Shown here one piece after another: positions 8,923 through 19,249 of a stretch of 64,000 nt of DNA. Source of the DNA: Methylibium rhizosphaerae (GTDB taxonomy: Bacteria; Pseudomonadota; Gammaproteobacteria; Burkholderiales; Burkholderiaceae_C); the NCBI RefSeq assembly GCF_006386545.1, contig NZ_SWAR01000026.1:1-64000 (forward strand). The letters are read 5' to 3'. Numbering within the stretch: the first letter of the stretch is position 1; each line of letters starts with the position of its first letter. The position numbers and the translations under genes were made by a program. The notes under the pieces are model-generated. The model saw only the letters and a list, made by a program, of their open reading frames with translations. It searched no databases and had not been told where the DNA came from.

Positions 8923-11420
8923 TGCTCGCGCGGCTGGCGTGGCGCAACGTCCAGCGCAACCGTCGCCGGTCCGCGATCACGGTGGCGTCGATCGCCATCG
9001 GCCTGGCCGCGCTGACCTTCGTGTGGGCGTTCATCGACGGCATGAACCAGCAGATGATCGACAACACCACGCGCTACCTGGCCGGCGACCTGCAGGTGCA
9101 CCTCGAGGGCTACCACGACGACCCGACGCTGGAGCGCACCATGGCCGACGCCTCCGAGGCGCTGCGGCGCGTGAGTGGCGACCCGGCGGTGGCCGCGGCC
9201 AGCCTTCGGCTCGAGGGCCGTGCGCTGGCCAGCCGCGGCGACAAGTCGCGCGGCGTGATGCTCGTGGGCATTGCGCCGCACGAGGAGACACAGGTGACGC
9301 GGTTGCACCATGCCGTGGTCGACGGCACGCCGCTTCGCGACGAGGCCGACTCCGGCGTGCTGATCGGGGAGCAGCTGGCCGAATCGCTCGGCCTGGCCGC
9401 GGGCGGCGAGCTGCTGTTGGTCGGGCAGGCCTACGACGGCTCCATCGCGAGTGGCCGATTCACGGTGCGCGGCGTGTTCCGCACGAACATCGACGACCTC
9501 GACGGCCTGGTCGCCGTGCTGCCGCTGACGGCGGCACGCAGCTTCTACGCCGCCCCGGAGGGCGCAACGGCAATTGCGCTGCGCCTGCGAGACCGGGATG
9601 ACGCCGAGCAGGTGCGAGAGCGGATCGGCGTCTCGCTGGGCGAGCGCTACGAGGTGCTGGCGTGGCCAAGGCTGCTGCCGATGGTGGCGGTCAGCGCGCG
9701 CTTCCATGAGGTGATGGCCTACGTCGTGCTTGCCGTCTTCTTCGGGATCGTTGCGGCCGCCGTCGTCAACCCGGTCCTCATGGCGGTGCTGGAGCGCACG
9801 CGCGAGTTCGGCATCATGCTGGCGCTGGGGACGGGCCGCTCGCAACTGCTGCGCATGGTGCTCCTCGAGGCGATGATCCTCGGTGCCGTCGGCCTCGCAG
9901 CGGGCAACCTGCTGGGGCTCTCTGTGAGCGCACTGTTCGCGCGAACCGGCATCGACCTCGGCGCCTTCGGTTCGGCCGTGCGCACCATGCCCGGCCTCGA
10001 GAACGTGGTGTTCCCGGTCGTTCGGCCGGACCGCAGCGCGATGGTGTCGCTGGTCGTCTTCGCCACCGCCTGCCTGAGCGCGCTGTACCCTGCGTTCAAG
10101 GCTGCGCTGCTGGAGCCCGTGGCCGCCATCCGGGGCATCGCCACGCCGAGGCAGCGTGCTGCGCATGGCAGCGGGCAGGCGTCGCGTGCCTGGCCCGTCT
10201 TCATGCTGATCGCCGCACGCAACATCTTGCGCAATCCGCGCCGCACCGCCATTACGGCCGGGGGCACCGCGTTCGGCATCCTCGCCTTTGTCTTCCTGTT
10301 CGGCTATTTCGACGGCTTTGGCGAAGAACTGGTCGAGAACTCCACCCGCTACCTCACCGGACACGTCCAGCTGGAGCGCAAGGGGTTCCGACGCGAGCAC
10401 GCGCCCGAGCTGGCGATCGGGAATGCCGATGCGGTGCTCGCTTCGCTGCGGGCGTCGCCCGAGGTCGCCGGCGCAGCGCCGCGCGTGCAGGCGCAGGCGC
10501 TGGTCAGCAGCGCGGCAAAGTCGGAGGGCGTCCTGGTGCTGGGCATCGACCCTCAGGCCGAGCGGGAAGTCACCTTCATCCACCGCACCATCGTCGAAGG
10601 CCGCGCCCTGGCCGCCGGCACCGACCGCGAGATCGTGATCGGCCGGAAGCTCGCCGACAAGCTGGGTGTGCGCCTGGGCGAAAAGGTGGTCCTCATGGCG
10701 CAGGCGGCCGACGGCGAGCTCGGCACGGCGGCGCTGCGCATCGGCGGGATCTTCTCCACCGAAAGCGGCTCGTTCGACGGCGCCATCGCTTTCGTCACGA
10801 TCGGGTCGGCGCAGGCACTGCTCGGGCTCGGATCGCGCGTGTCGACGATCAACCTGCGACTTCGCGACCGCTCGGCGATGGACGGCCAGCTGCAGTCGCT
10901 GCGCGAGCGCCTGGCGCTGCCGGCCCTGCAGCTGGTGCCATGGCAGGAGCTGCTGCCGCAGGTGGACGAGATGGTTCGCCTCAACCGGGTCATCAGCAAC
11001 ATCGTGCTGGCCATCGCCTTCCTCGTGATCGCGATCGCCATCATGAACACCGTCTTCATGGCGGTGGCCGAACGCACCCGGGAGTTCGGCGTGATGATGG
11101 CGCTCGGCACGCCTGCGCGGGCGATCGAGCGCATGGTGGTCTATGAGACGGTGGTGCTGATGGTGGTGGCGTCGCTCATCGGTTACGGCGCCGGTACCGC
11201 GCTGGTGCTCTGGTTCGGCGGGGTGGGCATCGACCTGTCCGGCTTCTTCCAGGGCTATTCCGCGATTCCCGGCCTCACCGGCGTCGTCCATCCCAAGCTG
11301 CTTCCCGGACACATCGGCCCGCCGGGCATCGTGCTGTTCCTGGCCAGCGTGCTCGTGTCGCTGGTGCCGGCCGCGAGAGCCGCCGCGCTCGACCCGGTCA
11401 GGGCGATCCGGCACGACTGA
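8922..11420 (+). CDS. double-length FtsX-type ABC permease (two fused LolC/E-like units)
   Basis: An 832-residue inner-membrane permease made of two homologous halves. Each half starts with an amphipathic segment and a transmembrane helix (LAWRNVQRNRRRSAIT near residue 5; IAARNILRNPRRTAIT near 428), then a periplasmic domain beginning TTRYLAGDLQVH or STRYLTGHVQLE, then three transmembrane helices with the conserved ERTREFG motif in both halves. LolC/LolE/MacB-type subunits are normally about 400 residues and dimerise; here the heterodimer appears fused into one chain. With the adjacent ATPase it would form a mechanotransmission-type exporter working with the LolA-like and barrel proteins. Confidence 0.88.
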   Translation: MLARLAWRNVQRNRRRSAITVASIAIGLAALTFVWAFIDGMNQQMIDNTTRYLAGDLQVHLEGYHDDPTLERTMADASEALRRVSGDPAVAAASLRLEGRALASRGDKSRGVMLVGIAPHEETQVTRLHHAVVDGTPLRDEADSGVLIGEQLAESLGLAAGGELLLVGQAYDGSIASGRFTVRGVFRTNIDDLDGLVAVLPLTAARSFYAAPEGATAIALRLRDRDDAEQVRERIGVSLGERYEVLAWPRLLPMVAVSARFHEVMAYVVLAVFFGIVAAAVVNPVLMAVLERTREFGIMLALGTGRSQLLRMVLLEAMILGAVGLAAGNLLGLSVSALFARTGIDLGAFGSAVRTMPGLENVVFPVVRPDRSAMVSLVVFATACLSALYPAFKAALLEPVAAIRGIATPRQRAAHGSGQASRAWPVFMLIAARNILRNPRRTAITAGGTAFGILAFVFLFGYFDGFGEELVENSTRYLTGHVQLERKGFRREHAPELAIGNADAVLASLRASPEVAGAAPRVQAQALVSSAAKSEGVLVLGIDPQAEREVTFIHRTIVEGRALAAGTDREIVIGRKLADKLGVRLGEKVVLMAQAADGELGTAALRIGGIFSTESGSFDGAIAFVTIGSAQALLGLGSRVSTINLRLRDRSAMDGQLQSLRERLALPALQLVPWQELLPQVDEMVRLNRVISNIVLAIAFLVIAIAIMNTVFMAVAERTREFGVMMALGTPARAIERMVVYETVVLMVVASLIGYGAGTALVLWFGGVGIDLSGFFQGYSAIPGLTGVVHPKLLPGHIGPPGIVLFLASVLVSLVPAARAAALDPVRAIRHD

Positions 11421-11479
11421 CGGCGAGACCGGCGGCACGCAACGGCCGCGGTCGGGGGTGCGGCATCGGCTGGCTGTGG

Positions 11480-12556
11480 CTACTCGCCTTGCACCGGCAG
11501 CCGCCGGCCTTGTGCATCGAACACCCTCACATGCTCGAGCGGCCACTGCAGCATCACGGTCTGCCCGGGCGTCACTGCGAGGCGGTGGTGCACGCACACG
11601 CACACCAGCTCGTCGGCCACGCGACCGTATAGATTCGTCATGTCGCCCGTGGGCTCGACGATGTCGACCTTCAGGCTCACCGGCCCCGCTTCGGCCGGCG
11701 CCAGGTGTTCGGGGCGCACGCCCAGCGTGACTTGCGAGCCTTCGGAGGCTTCCACACGAGGCAGCGGGAAACGGGCCCCTTCGCGAGTGACCAGCTGCAA
11801 GTCACTGCCGGCGCGCTGCACGGTGCCGGCGATGAAGTTCATGGCGGGCGAACCGATGAATCCGGCCACGAACTGATTGACCGGCCTGTCGTACAGCTGG
11901 AGCGGCGTGCCCACCTGCTCGACGCGGCCGGCGTTCATGACCACGATGCGATCGGCCAGCGTCATGGCCTCGACCTGATCGTGCGTCACATAGACCACCG
12001 TCTGACGCAGTCGCTGGTGCAGCGCCTTGAGCTCGGCGCGCATCTGCACGCGCAGCTTCGCGTCGAGGTTCGACAGCGGCTCGTCGAACAGGAACACCGC
12101 CGGCTCGCGCACCATGGCGCGGCCCATCGCCACCCGCTGGCGCTGCCCGCCCGACAGTTGCGCCGGCCGGCGGTCGAGCAGGTCGGTGATCTGCAGCAGC
12201 TGGGCCACCTTGGCCAGACGGGTTTCCTGCTCGGGCTTGGGCACCTTGCGCATCTCCATGCCGAAGGTGATGTTGTGGCGCACGTCCATGTTGGGAAACA
12301 GCGCATAGCTCTGGAACACCATGGCGATGTCGCGGTCCTTGGGTGGCACTTCGTTGACCAGGCGGCCGCCGATCCAGACCTCGCCGCTGGTCACCTCCTG
12401 CAGCCCGGCGATGCAATTGAGCACCGTGGATTTGCCGCAGCCGGAGGGGCCGACCATCACGACGAACTCGCCGTCGGCGATCTCGAGATCGACGTCGCGC
12501 AGCACCGTGTTGCTGCCGAACTGCTTGCACAGCTTGCGCAGGCTGACGGAGGCCAT
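11480..12556 (-). CDS. MalK/UgpC-type ABC transporter ATPase, orphan
   Basis: A 358-residue ATPase of the carbohydrate-uptake CUT1 type: Walker A GPSGCGKST, Q-loop FQSYALFPNM, signature LSGGQRQR, Walker B FLFDEPLSNLD, switch His in VTHDQ, and a C-terminal TOBE regulatory domain (about residues 240-358, GVRPEHL). Proteins of this kind energise import of sugars or glycerol-3-phosphate. No matching permease or binding protein is next to it, so its partners must be elsewhere. The gap to the CBS-domain gene upstream is only 18 bases, so the two probably share a transcript. Sugar substrate cannot be read from the sequence. Confidence 0.85.
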   Translation of the reverse strand: MASVSLRKLCKQFGSNTVLRDVDLEIADGEFVVMVGPSGCGKSTVLNCIAGLQEVTSGEVWIGGRLVNEVPPKDRDIAMVFQSYALFPNMDVRHNITFGMEMRKVPKPEQETRLAKVAQLLQITDLLDRRPAQLSGGQRQRVAMGRAMVREPAVFLFDEPLSNLDAKLRVQMRAELKALHQRLRQTVVYVTHDQVEAMTLADRIVVMNAGRVEQVGTPLQLYDRPVNQFVAGFIGSPAMNFIAGTVQRAGSDLQLVTREGARFPLPRVEASEGSQVTLGVRPEHLAPAEAGPVSLKVDIVEPTGDMTNLYGRVADELVCVCVHHRLAVTPGQTVMLQWPLEHVRVFDAQGRRLPVQGE

Positions 12557-12574
12557 GGGGCTGATGCGGGCCGC

Positions 12575-13114
12575 TCAGGGCTCGCTGATCTGGCGCCAGC
12601 GGCTCGCCAGCGCGGTGCCCGGCACCGTGAGGGCCGGCACGGTCCCGGCCTGGGAAGACTGCGGCACATGGGTTGCCGCCTCTTTCCGGCTGCCCTCGCG
12701 CAGCGCCGCTGCCAGGTCCGACAGCTGGGCGGCCAGCGCCTCGACCAGGTCGTCCAACGTGACGATACCCACCAGCTCGCGGCGCTCGTCGGTCACGAGC
12801 AGGCGTCGCAGGCCTTCTTCGCGCATGGTGGCAATGGCCTCCTCGACACCGGCGTCGCTGGGCACGGCCACCGGCCGGCCGCTGTTGAGCTGGCCGACGG
12901 TGGTGGTATCCGCATCGAGCTTGCGCGCAAGTGCTTCGATCGCAAGGTCGCGGTCGGTCACGACACCGGCCACCCGCGTTCCTCCGGGAGAGTCTTCGGC
13001 CGTCAGCACGAGCGCGCCGATGTGCCTGTCGAGCATCAGCTGCGCGGCCTGCGAGAGGGGAAGGTGCTGGTCGACCGTGACGACGTCGCGGCGGCACAAG
13101 GTGGCAATGCTCAT
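12575..13114 (-). CDS. CBS-domain protein
   Basis: A 179-residue soluble protein with two CBS repeats (about residues 8-62 and 72-125: ATLCRRDVVTVDQHLPL and VTDRDLAIEAL; then VPSDAGVEEAIATMREEG and GIVTLDDLVEAL), followed by a low-complexity tail. CBS pairs bind adenine nucleotides and often sense energy charge. The start at 13114 is supported by AGGAG seven bases upstream. It is divergent from another CBS gene across a spacer with two FNR-like boxes, and it leads into the orphan ATPase gene. A role in low-energy or low-oxygen signalling is inference from this context. Confidence 0.8.
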   Translation of the reverse strand: MSIATLCRRDVVTVDQHLPLSQAAQLMLDRHIGALVLTAEDSPGGTRVAGVVTDRDLAIEALARKLDADTTTVGQLNSGRPVAVPSDAGVEEAIATMREEGLRRLLVTDERRELVGIVTLDDLVEALAAQLSDLAAALREGSRKEAATHVPQSSQAGTVPALTVPGTALASRWRQISEP

Positions 13115-13166
13115 GGGAAGGCTCCTGCTGCAAGCCGCAGCGTGCGCCGCGCGATGTGCCGCCCGC

Positions 13167-13180
13167 TTGACACGCATCAA
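13167..13180. promoter_or_regulatory. FNR/Anr-like box 1 in divergent CBS spacer
   Basis: TTGACACGCATCAA matches TTGAT-N4-ATCAA with one mismatch. It lies 53 bases upstream of the minus-strand CBS gene (start 13114), a plausible position for class II activation of that gene. Confidence 0.5.
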
Positions 13181-13224
13181 CCCACGCGCGGGGCAGCCGG
13201 CCGCGGCCGTGCGGTGGCGGGCGA

Positions 13225-13238
13225 TTGATCCAGCGCAA
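13225..13238. promoter_or_regulatory. FNR/Anr-like box 2 in divergent CBS spacer
   Basis: TTGATCCAGCGCAA has a perfect left half-site and CGCAA in place of ATCAA. It lies 66 bases upstream of the plus-strand CBS gene (start 13304), so each divergent gene has its own box at a comparable distance. Confidence 0.45.
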
Positions 13239-13303
13239 CGCGCTGCAGGCCGCGCTTCCTAGAGTGAACGTCGAAGGGTGACACCGCCCTGGTGGAGGAA
13301 ACC

Positions 13304-13756
13304 ATGCATGTGAGCGACTTCTGCACACGCTCGGTGGTGACTTGCCGGCGCAGCACGCCGGCGGTCGAACTGGCGCGGGCGATGCGAGACCGGCACGTCG
13401 GCGACGTGGTGGTGGTGGATGACCACGACGGCGGCGTGCGGCCGGTGGGCATCGTGACCGACCGCGACCTGGCCGTGAGGGTGATGGCCAACGGCTTCAA
13501 TCCGGAACGCTTCGTCGCCGAGGACATGATGCAGCCGAACCTGGTGACCGCCTTCGGCTCGGAAACCGCCTTCGACGTGATCTGGAACATGCGCACGCAC
13601 GGCATCCGGCGGCTTCCGGTGGTCGACGTGCATGGGTTGCTGATCGGCATCGTGACGGCCGACGACGTGAGCGCCTTCCTCGGGCAGGAACTCACCGCCC
13701 TGTCGCGCGTGGCACCGCGGCAGGTGGAGCGCGAACAGGCGCGCGAGAACGCATAG
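13304..13756 (+). CDS. CBS-domain protein, first gene of gluconeogenic cassette
   Basis: A 150-residue protein consisting of a CBS pair (about residues 7-60, FCTRSVVTCRRSTPA and GIVTDRDLAVRVM; and 70-130, MMQPNLVTAFGSE and GIVTADDVSAFL). It starts at ATG 13304 behind GGAGG; a GTG four codons earlier is less well placed. Only 33 bases separate it from the FBP aldolase/phosphatase gene, so it probably heads an operon with that gene, PEP synthase and a third CBS protein. It may couple the cassette to adenylate levels. Confidence 0.8.
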   Translation: MHVSDFCTRSVVTCRRSTPAVELARAMRDRHVGDVVVVDDHDGGVRPVGIVTDRDLAVRVMANGFNPERFVAEDMMQPNLVTAFGSETAFDVIWNMRTHGIRRLPVVDVHGLLIGIVTADDVSAFLGQELTALSRVAPRQVEREQARENA

Positions 13757-13789
13757 CGCGCGGCCGCGGCACAGCACAGGAGACACACC

Positions 13790-14905
13790 ATGAAGATGAC
13801 CCTTTCCGTCATCAAGGCCGACATCGGCTCGATCGGCGGGCACATCGCGCCATCGCACGCCCTGCTCGAAAGCGTGCGCGCCCGGGTGAAGCAGCAAGGC
13901 GAAGGCCTGCTGGTCGACCACCGCGTGACCCACACCGGCGACGACATCGCGATCCTGATGACGCACCGATGCGGCGCAGGCGATGCGCGCATCCACAAGC
14001 TGGCCTGGGACGCCTTCGTGGCCGGCACGGCCGTGGCACGCGAGCAGGGTCTTTACGGCGCAGGCCAGGACTTGCTGAAGGACGCGTTCTCCGGCAACGT
14101 GAAGGGCATGGGCCCGGCCGTGGCCGAAATCGAGATGGACGAGCGGCCGAGCGAGCCGGTGCTGTTCTTCGCAGCCGACAAGACCGACCCCGGCGCCTTC
14201 AACCTGCCGCTGTATCTCGCGTTCGCCGATCCGATGTCCACCCCCGGCCTGCTGCTGTCGCCGGCCATGAGCCAGGGCTTTCGCTTCACGATCATGGACG
14301 TGAACCACACCGAGGGCGATCGCGTGATCACCCTCGAAGCGCCGCAGCAGCTGTACGAGATCGCCGCGCTCCTTCGCGACCCGGAACGCTATGTGGTGGA
14401 GTCGGTGCATTCGCGCGCGACGGGCGAGCAGGCGGCGGCCGTGGCCACCTCCCGGCTGCACAACATCGCCGGCAAGTACACCGGCAAGGACGACCCGGTG
14501 ATGCTGGTGCGCACGCAGATGAACTTTCCGGCCACGGGCGAGGTGCTGGCACCTTTCGCGATCGGGCACTTCGTGGCCGGCGGCATGCGCGGCTCGCACA
14601 ACATGCCGCTGATGCCGGTTCCGCAGAACACCGGCACCAGCTATTTCGACGGCCCGCCGCTGGTGAGCTGCGCAGCCCTGTCGGTGCATGGCGGACGCCT
14701 CACCGAACTGCTCGACTGCTTTGCGCACCCGTTCTGGGACGAGGTGCGCCATCGCGTTGCCGCCAAGGCGATGGACATGCGGGCGCAGGGCTTCGTCGGT
14801 GCCGCGATGCTGCCGATGAGCGAGCTCGAATACACCGGCATCACACGGTTGATGGAAGTGCTCGATGGCCGGTTCCAGGTGCGCCGCGAAAAGACCGCCG
14901 GCTAG
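13790..14905 (+). CDS. fructose-1,6-bisphosphate aldolase/phosphatase (archaeal type V)
   Basis: A 371-residue bifunctional enzyme that condenses triose phosphates to fructose-1,6-bisphosphate and dephosphorylates it to fructose-6-phosphate, making gluconeogenesis one-way. Family signs: the start KADIGSIGGH, Asp-rich metal-binding segments such as HTGDDIAI and AADKTDPGAF, the pair Tyr230 and Lys233 in AGKYTGKDDP (matching the Tyr/Lys pair used for Schiff-base chemistry in the archaeal enzymes), and the PQNTGTSYFDGP segment. Length matches the family. AGGAG lies eight bases before the start. It is followed after eight bases by PEP synthase. Confidence 0.93.
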   Translation: MKMTLSVIKADIGSIGGHIAPSHALLESVRARVKQQGEGLLVDHRVTHTGDDIAILMTHRCGAGDARIHKLAWDAFVAGTAVAREQGLYGAGQDLLKDAFSGNVKGMGPAVAEIEMDERPSEPVLFFAADKTDPGAFNLPLYLAFADPMSTPGLLLSPAMSQGFRFTIMDVNHTEGDRVITLEAPQQLYEIAALLRDPERYVVESVHSRATGEQAAAVATSRLHNIAGKYTGKDDPVMLVRTQMNFPATGEVLAPFAIGHFVAGGMRGSHNMPLMPVPQNTGTSYFDGPPLVSCAALSVHGGRLTELLDCFAHPFWDEVRHRVAAKAMDMRAQGFVGAAMLPMSELEYTGITRLMEVLDGRFQVRREKTAG

Positions 14906-14913
14906 GGGTCCAC

Positions 14914-17367
<2,454 letters not shown>

Positions 17368-17369
17368 CC

Positions 17370-17759
17370 ATGGGCCAGCCGATTTCCGCCTTGATGACGC
17401 GCCAGGTGTGGCGCGTGAGCATGGACGACACCGTCGAGCAGGTCGAAACCTTGCTCAACGCTCGCGACCTGCACTGGGTGCCTGTGGTCGAAGGCAACGG
17501 CACGGCCGTGATCGGCGTGATCAGCAGCACCGACGTCCTCCAGTTTCACGTCCGCAGGCAGGACGCCAGGAACACCCGGGCCTGGCAGCTGTGCACCTAC
17601 CGGCCCATCGTGGTCACGCCGGACACCCCTGCCGAACGGGTCGCGCGGATGATGCTGGACAGCTGCGTTCATCACGTGGTCGTGGCCAGGGACAACGAGC
17701 TCGAGGGGGTCGTGTCGTCGCTGGACTTCGTGCGCCTCTTTGCAGAGGGCACGAACTGA
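17370..17759 (+). CDS. CBS-domain protein, last gene of gluconeogenic cassette
   Basis: A 129-residue protein made only of a CBS pair (GQPISALMTRQVWRVSMDD ... GVISSTDVLQF; YRPIVVTPDTPAERVARMM ... GVVSSLDFVRL). Two ATGs are possible: 17364 overlaps the ppsA stop but has AGGAG only two bases away, while 17370 has it at eight bases, so 17370 is preferred. It ends the operon. With the other two CBS genes nearby, it suggests that the cassette is tuned by adenine nucleotides, which is inference. Confidence 0.8.
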   Translation: MGQPISALMTRQVWRVSMDDTVEQVETLLNARDLHWVPVVEGNGTAVIGVISSTDVLQFHVRRQDARNTRAWQLCTYRPIVVTPDTPAERVARMMLDSCVHHVVVARDNELEGVVSSLDFVRLFAEGTN

Positions 17760-17772
17760 GGACACCGGCCAA

Positions 17773-17785
17773 CTAGGGCCTGTTA
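17773..17785 (+). repeat. 13-base repeat CTAGGGCCTGTTA, copy 2
   Basis: Exact inverted partner of the copy at 109-121. It sits in the short spacer between the convergent CBS gene and fuconate dehydratase gene. If it is an insertion-sequence end remnant, only some 50 bases remain before the next gene's stop codon. The two copies bracket the copper-to-PEP-synthase segment. Confidence 0.45.
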
Positions 17786-17828
17786 ACGCTATTTGGAGCC
17801 TCACGCTTGGGTCCCTGGGGGCGCAGGC

Positions 17829-19106
17829 CTAGACCCGGCGGTATTGCTCGATGGAAGCCGGCTTCATCTCGATGGAGAAGCCCGGCCGCTGCGGCGGCAT
17901 GTAGGCCGCGTCGCGCACGATGCAAGGGTCGATGAAGTGCTCGTGCAGATGGTCCACGTACTCGATCACGCGGCCCTGCTTGCTGCCGGATATGCACAGG
18001 TAGTCGATCATCGACAGGTGCTGCACGTACTCGCACAGGCCCACACCTCCGGCGTGCGGGCAGACCTTGAGCCCATGCCGGGCCGCCATCAGCATCACCG
18101 CGAGCACCTCGTTGAGACCACCCAGGCGGCAGGCATCGATCTGCACCACGTCGATCGCACCGCGCATGATCATCTGCTTGAAGACGATGCGGTTCTGGCA
18201 CATCTCGCCGGTGGCCACCTGCATCTTCCCGTCCATCGCCATGCGGATGCGGCGGTGCCCTTCGACGTCGTCCGGGCTTGTCGGCTCTTCGATGAACCAG
18301 GGCTTCGCGAAGGCCAGGTGCTGCAGCCACTCGATGGCCTGGTCCACCTCCCACACCTGGTTGGCGTCGATCATCAGCTCGCGGTCCGGCCCCAGCACCT
18401 CGCGGGCAATGCGCAGGCGACGGATGTCGTCATGCAGGTCGCGGCCGACCTTGAGCTTGATGTGGCGAAAGCCGCTGTCGACGGCCTGCTGCGCCAGGCG
18501 CCGCAGCTTCTCGTCGTCGTAGCCCAGCCAGCCTGCCGAGGTGGTGTAGCAGGGGTAGCCGCTGGCCAGCAGTTCGGCCCGGCGCCGGGTCTGCGTGGGC
18601 GCCACCCGGTTCAGCAGCGCCAGCGCCTCCTGCGGCGTGATGCAGTCGGTGATGTAGCGGAAGTCCAGCAGCCGCACGATCTCCTGCGGGCTCATGTCGG
18701 CCACCAGCTGCCACACCGGCTTGCCGGCCGCCTTGGCCCACAGGTCCCAGGCCGCGTTCACGACGGCGCCGGTGGCCAGGTGCATGGCGCCCTTGTCGGG
18801 GCCGATCCAGCGCAGCTGGCTGTCGGAGGTGACGTGGCGCCAGAAGCGGCCCATGTCCTCGGCGATCCACTCCAGCGTCAGGCCCACGACCAGATGCTCC
18901 ATCGCGCGGACGGCGGCACAGCAGATCTCGTTGCCGCGGCCGATGGTGAAGGTGAGGCCGTGGCCTTCGAGCCCCGGCTGGTCCGTCTCCAGCACGACAT
19001 AGGCGGCGGAGTAGTCCGGGTCGGGGTTCATGGCATCCGAACCATCGAGCAGCCGCGAGGTCGGGAACCGCACGTCCTCGACGCGCAGCGAGCGGATGGT
19101 GGTCAT
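17829..19106 (-). CDS. L-fuconate dehydratase (enolase superfamily)
   Basis: Dehydrates L-fuconate to 2-keto-3-deoxy-L-fuconate; 425 residues. Residues expected of the mandelate-racemase-type active site are all present: the KxK pair Lys217/Lys219, metal ligands Asp248, Glu274 and Glu301, and His351 in CPHAGG. These numbers agree with what I remember for characterised Xanthomonas fuconate dehydratase, which supports the specific call. The start at 19106 (MTTIRSLRVED) is chosen over a longer frame because AGGGA precedes it and it begins the family's N-terminal strand. Last gene of the leftward sugar operon. Confidence 0.92.
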   Translation of the reverse strand: MTTIRSLRVEDVRFPTSRLLDGSDAMNPDPDYSAAYVVLETDQPGLEGHGLTFTIGRGNEICCAAVRAMEHLVVGLTLEWIAEDMGRFWRHVTSDSQLRWIGPDKGAMHLATGAVVNAAWDLWAKAAGKPVWQLVADMSPQEIVRLLDFRYITDCITPQEALALLNRVAPTQTRRRAELLASGYPCYTTSAGWLGYDDEKLRRLAQQAVDSGFRHIKLKVGRDLHDDIRRLRIAREVLGPDRELMIDANQVWEVDQAIEWLQHLAFAKPWFIEEPTSPDDVEGHRRIRMAMDGKMQVATGEMCQNRIVFKQMIMRGAIDVVQIDACRLGGLNEVLAVMLMAARHGLKVCPHAGGVGLCEYVQHLSMIDYLCISGSKQGRVIEYVDHLHEHFIDPCIVRDAAYMPPQRPGFSIEMKPASIEQYRRV

Positions 19107-19160
19107 CTCAGTTTTCCCTGGCGCCGAAGCGGCACCCCGATTGCACGAACCCAGCACAAC

Positions 19161-19245
19161 CCAGCGGACGCCGCGGATCCGGCTTCGCCGGTCCGCTGGC
19201 GTCGCCCCCTCGAGGGGGAGCGGCGAAGCCGCTACGGGGGTGGTT
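19161..19245. repeat. palindromic intergenic repeat (Burkholderiales-type CTCGAG element)
   Basis: Three nested hairpins: CCAGCGGAC/GTCCGCTGG (19161-19169 with 19191-19199), CCCCCTCGAGGGGG (19205-19218) and AGCGGC/GCCGCT (19220-19234). Elements of this make-up are familiar from spacers of Comamonadaceae and Rubrivivax-like genomes. It lies between two genes of the same operon and could act as an attenuator or mRNA-stabilising structure. Only this copy was seen in the window. Confidence 0.6.
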
Positions 19246-19249
19246 CACT

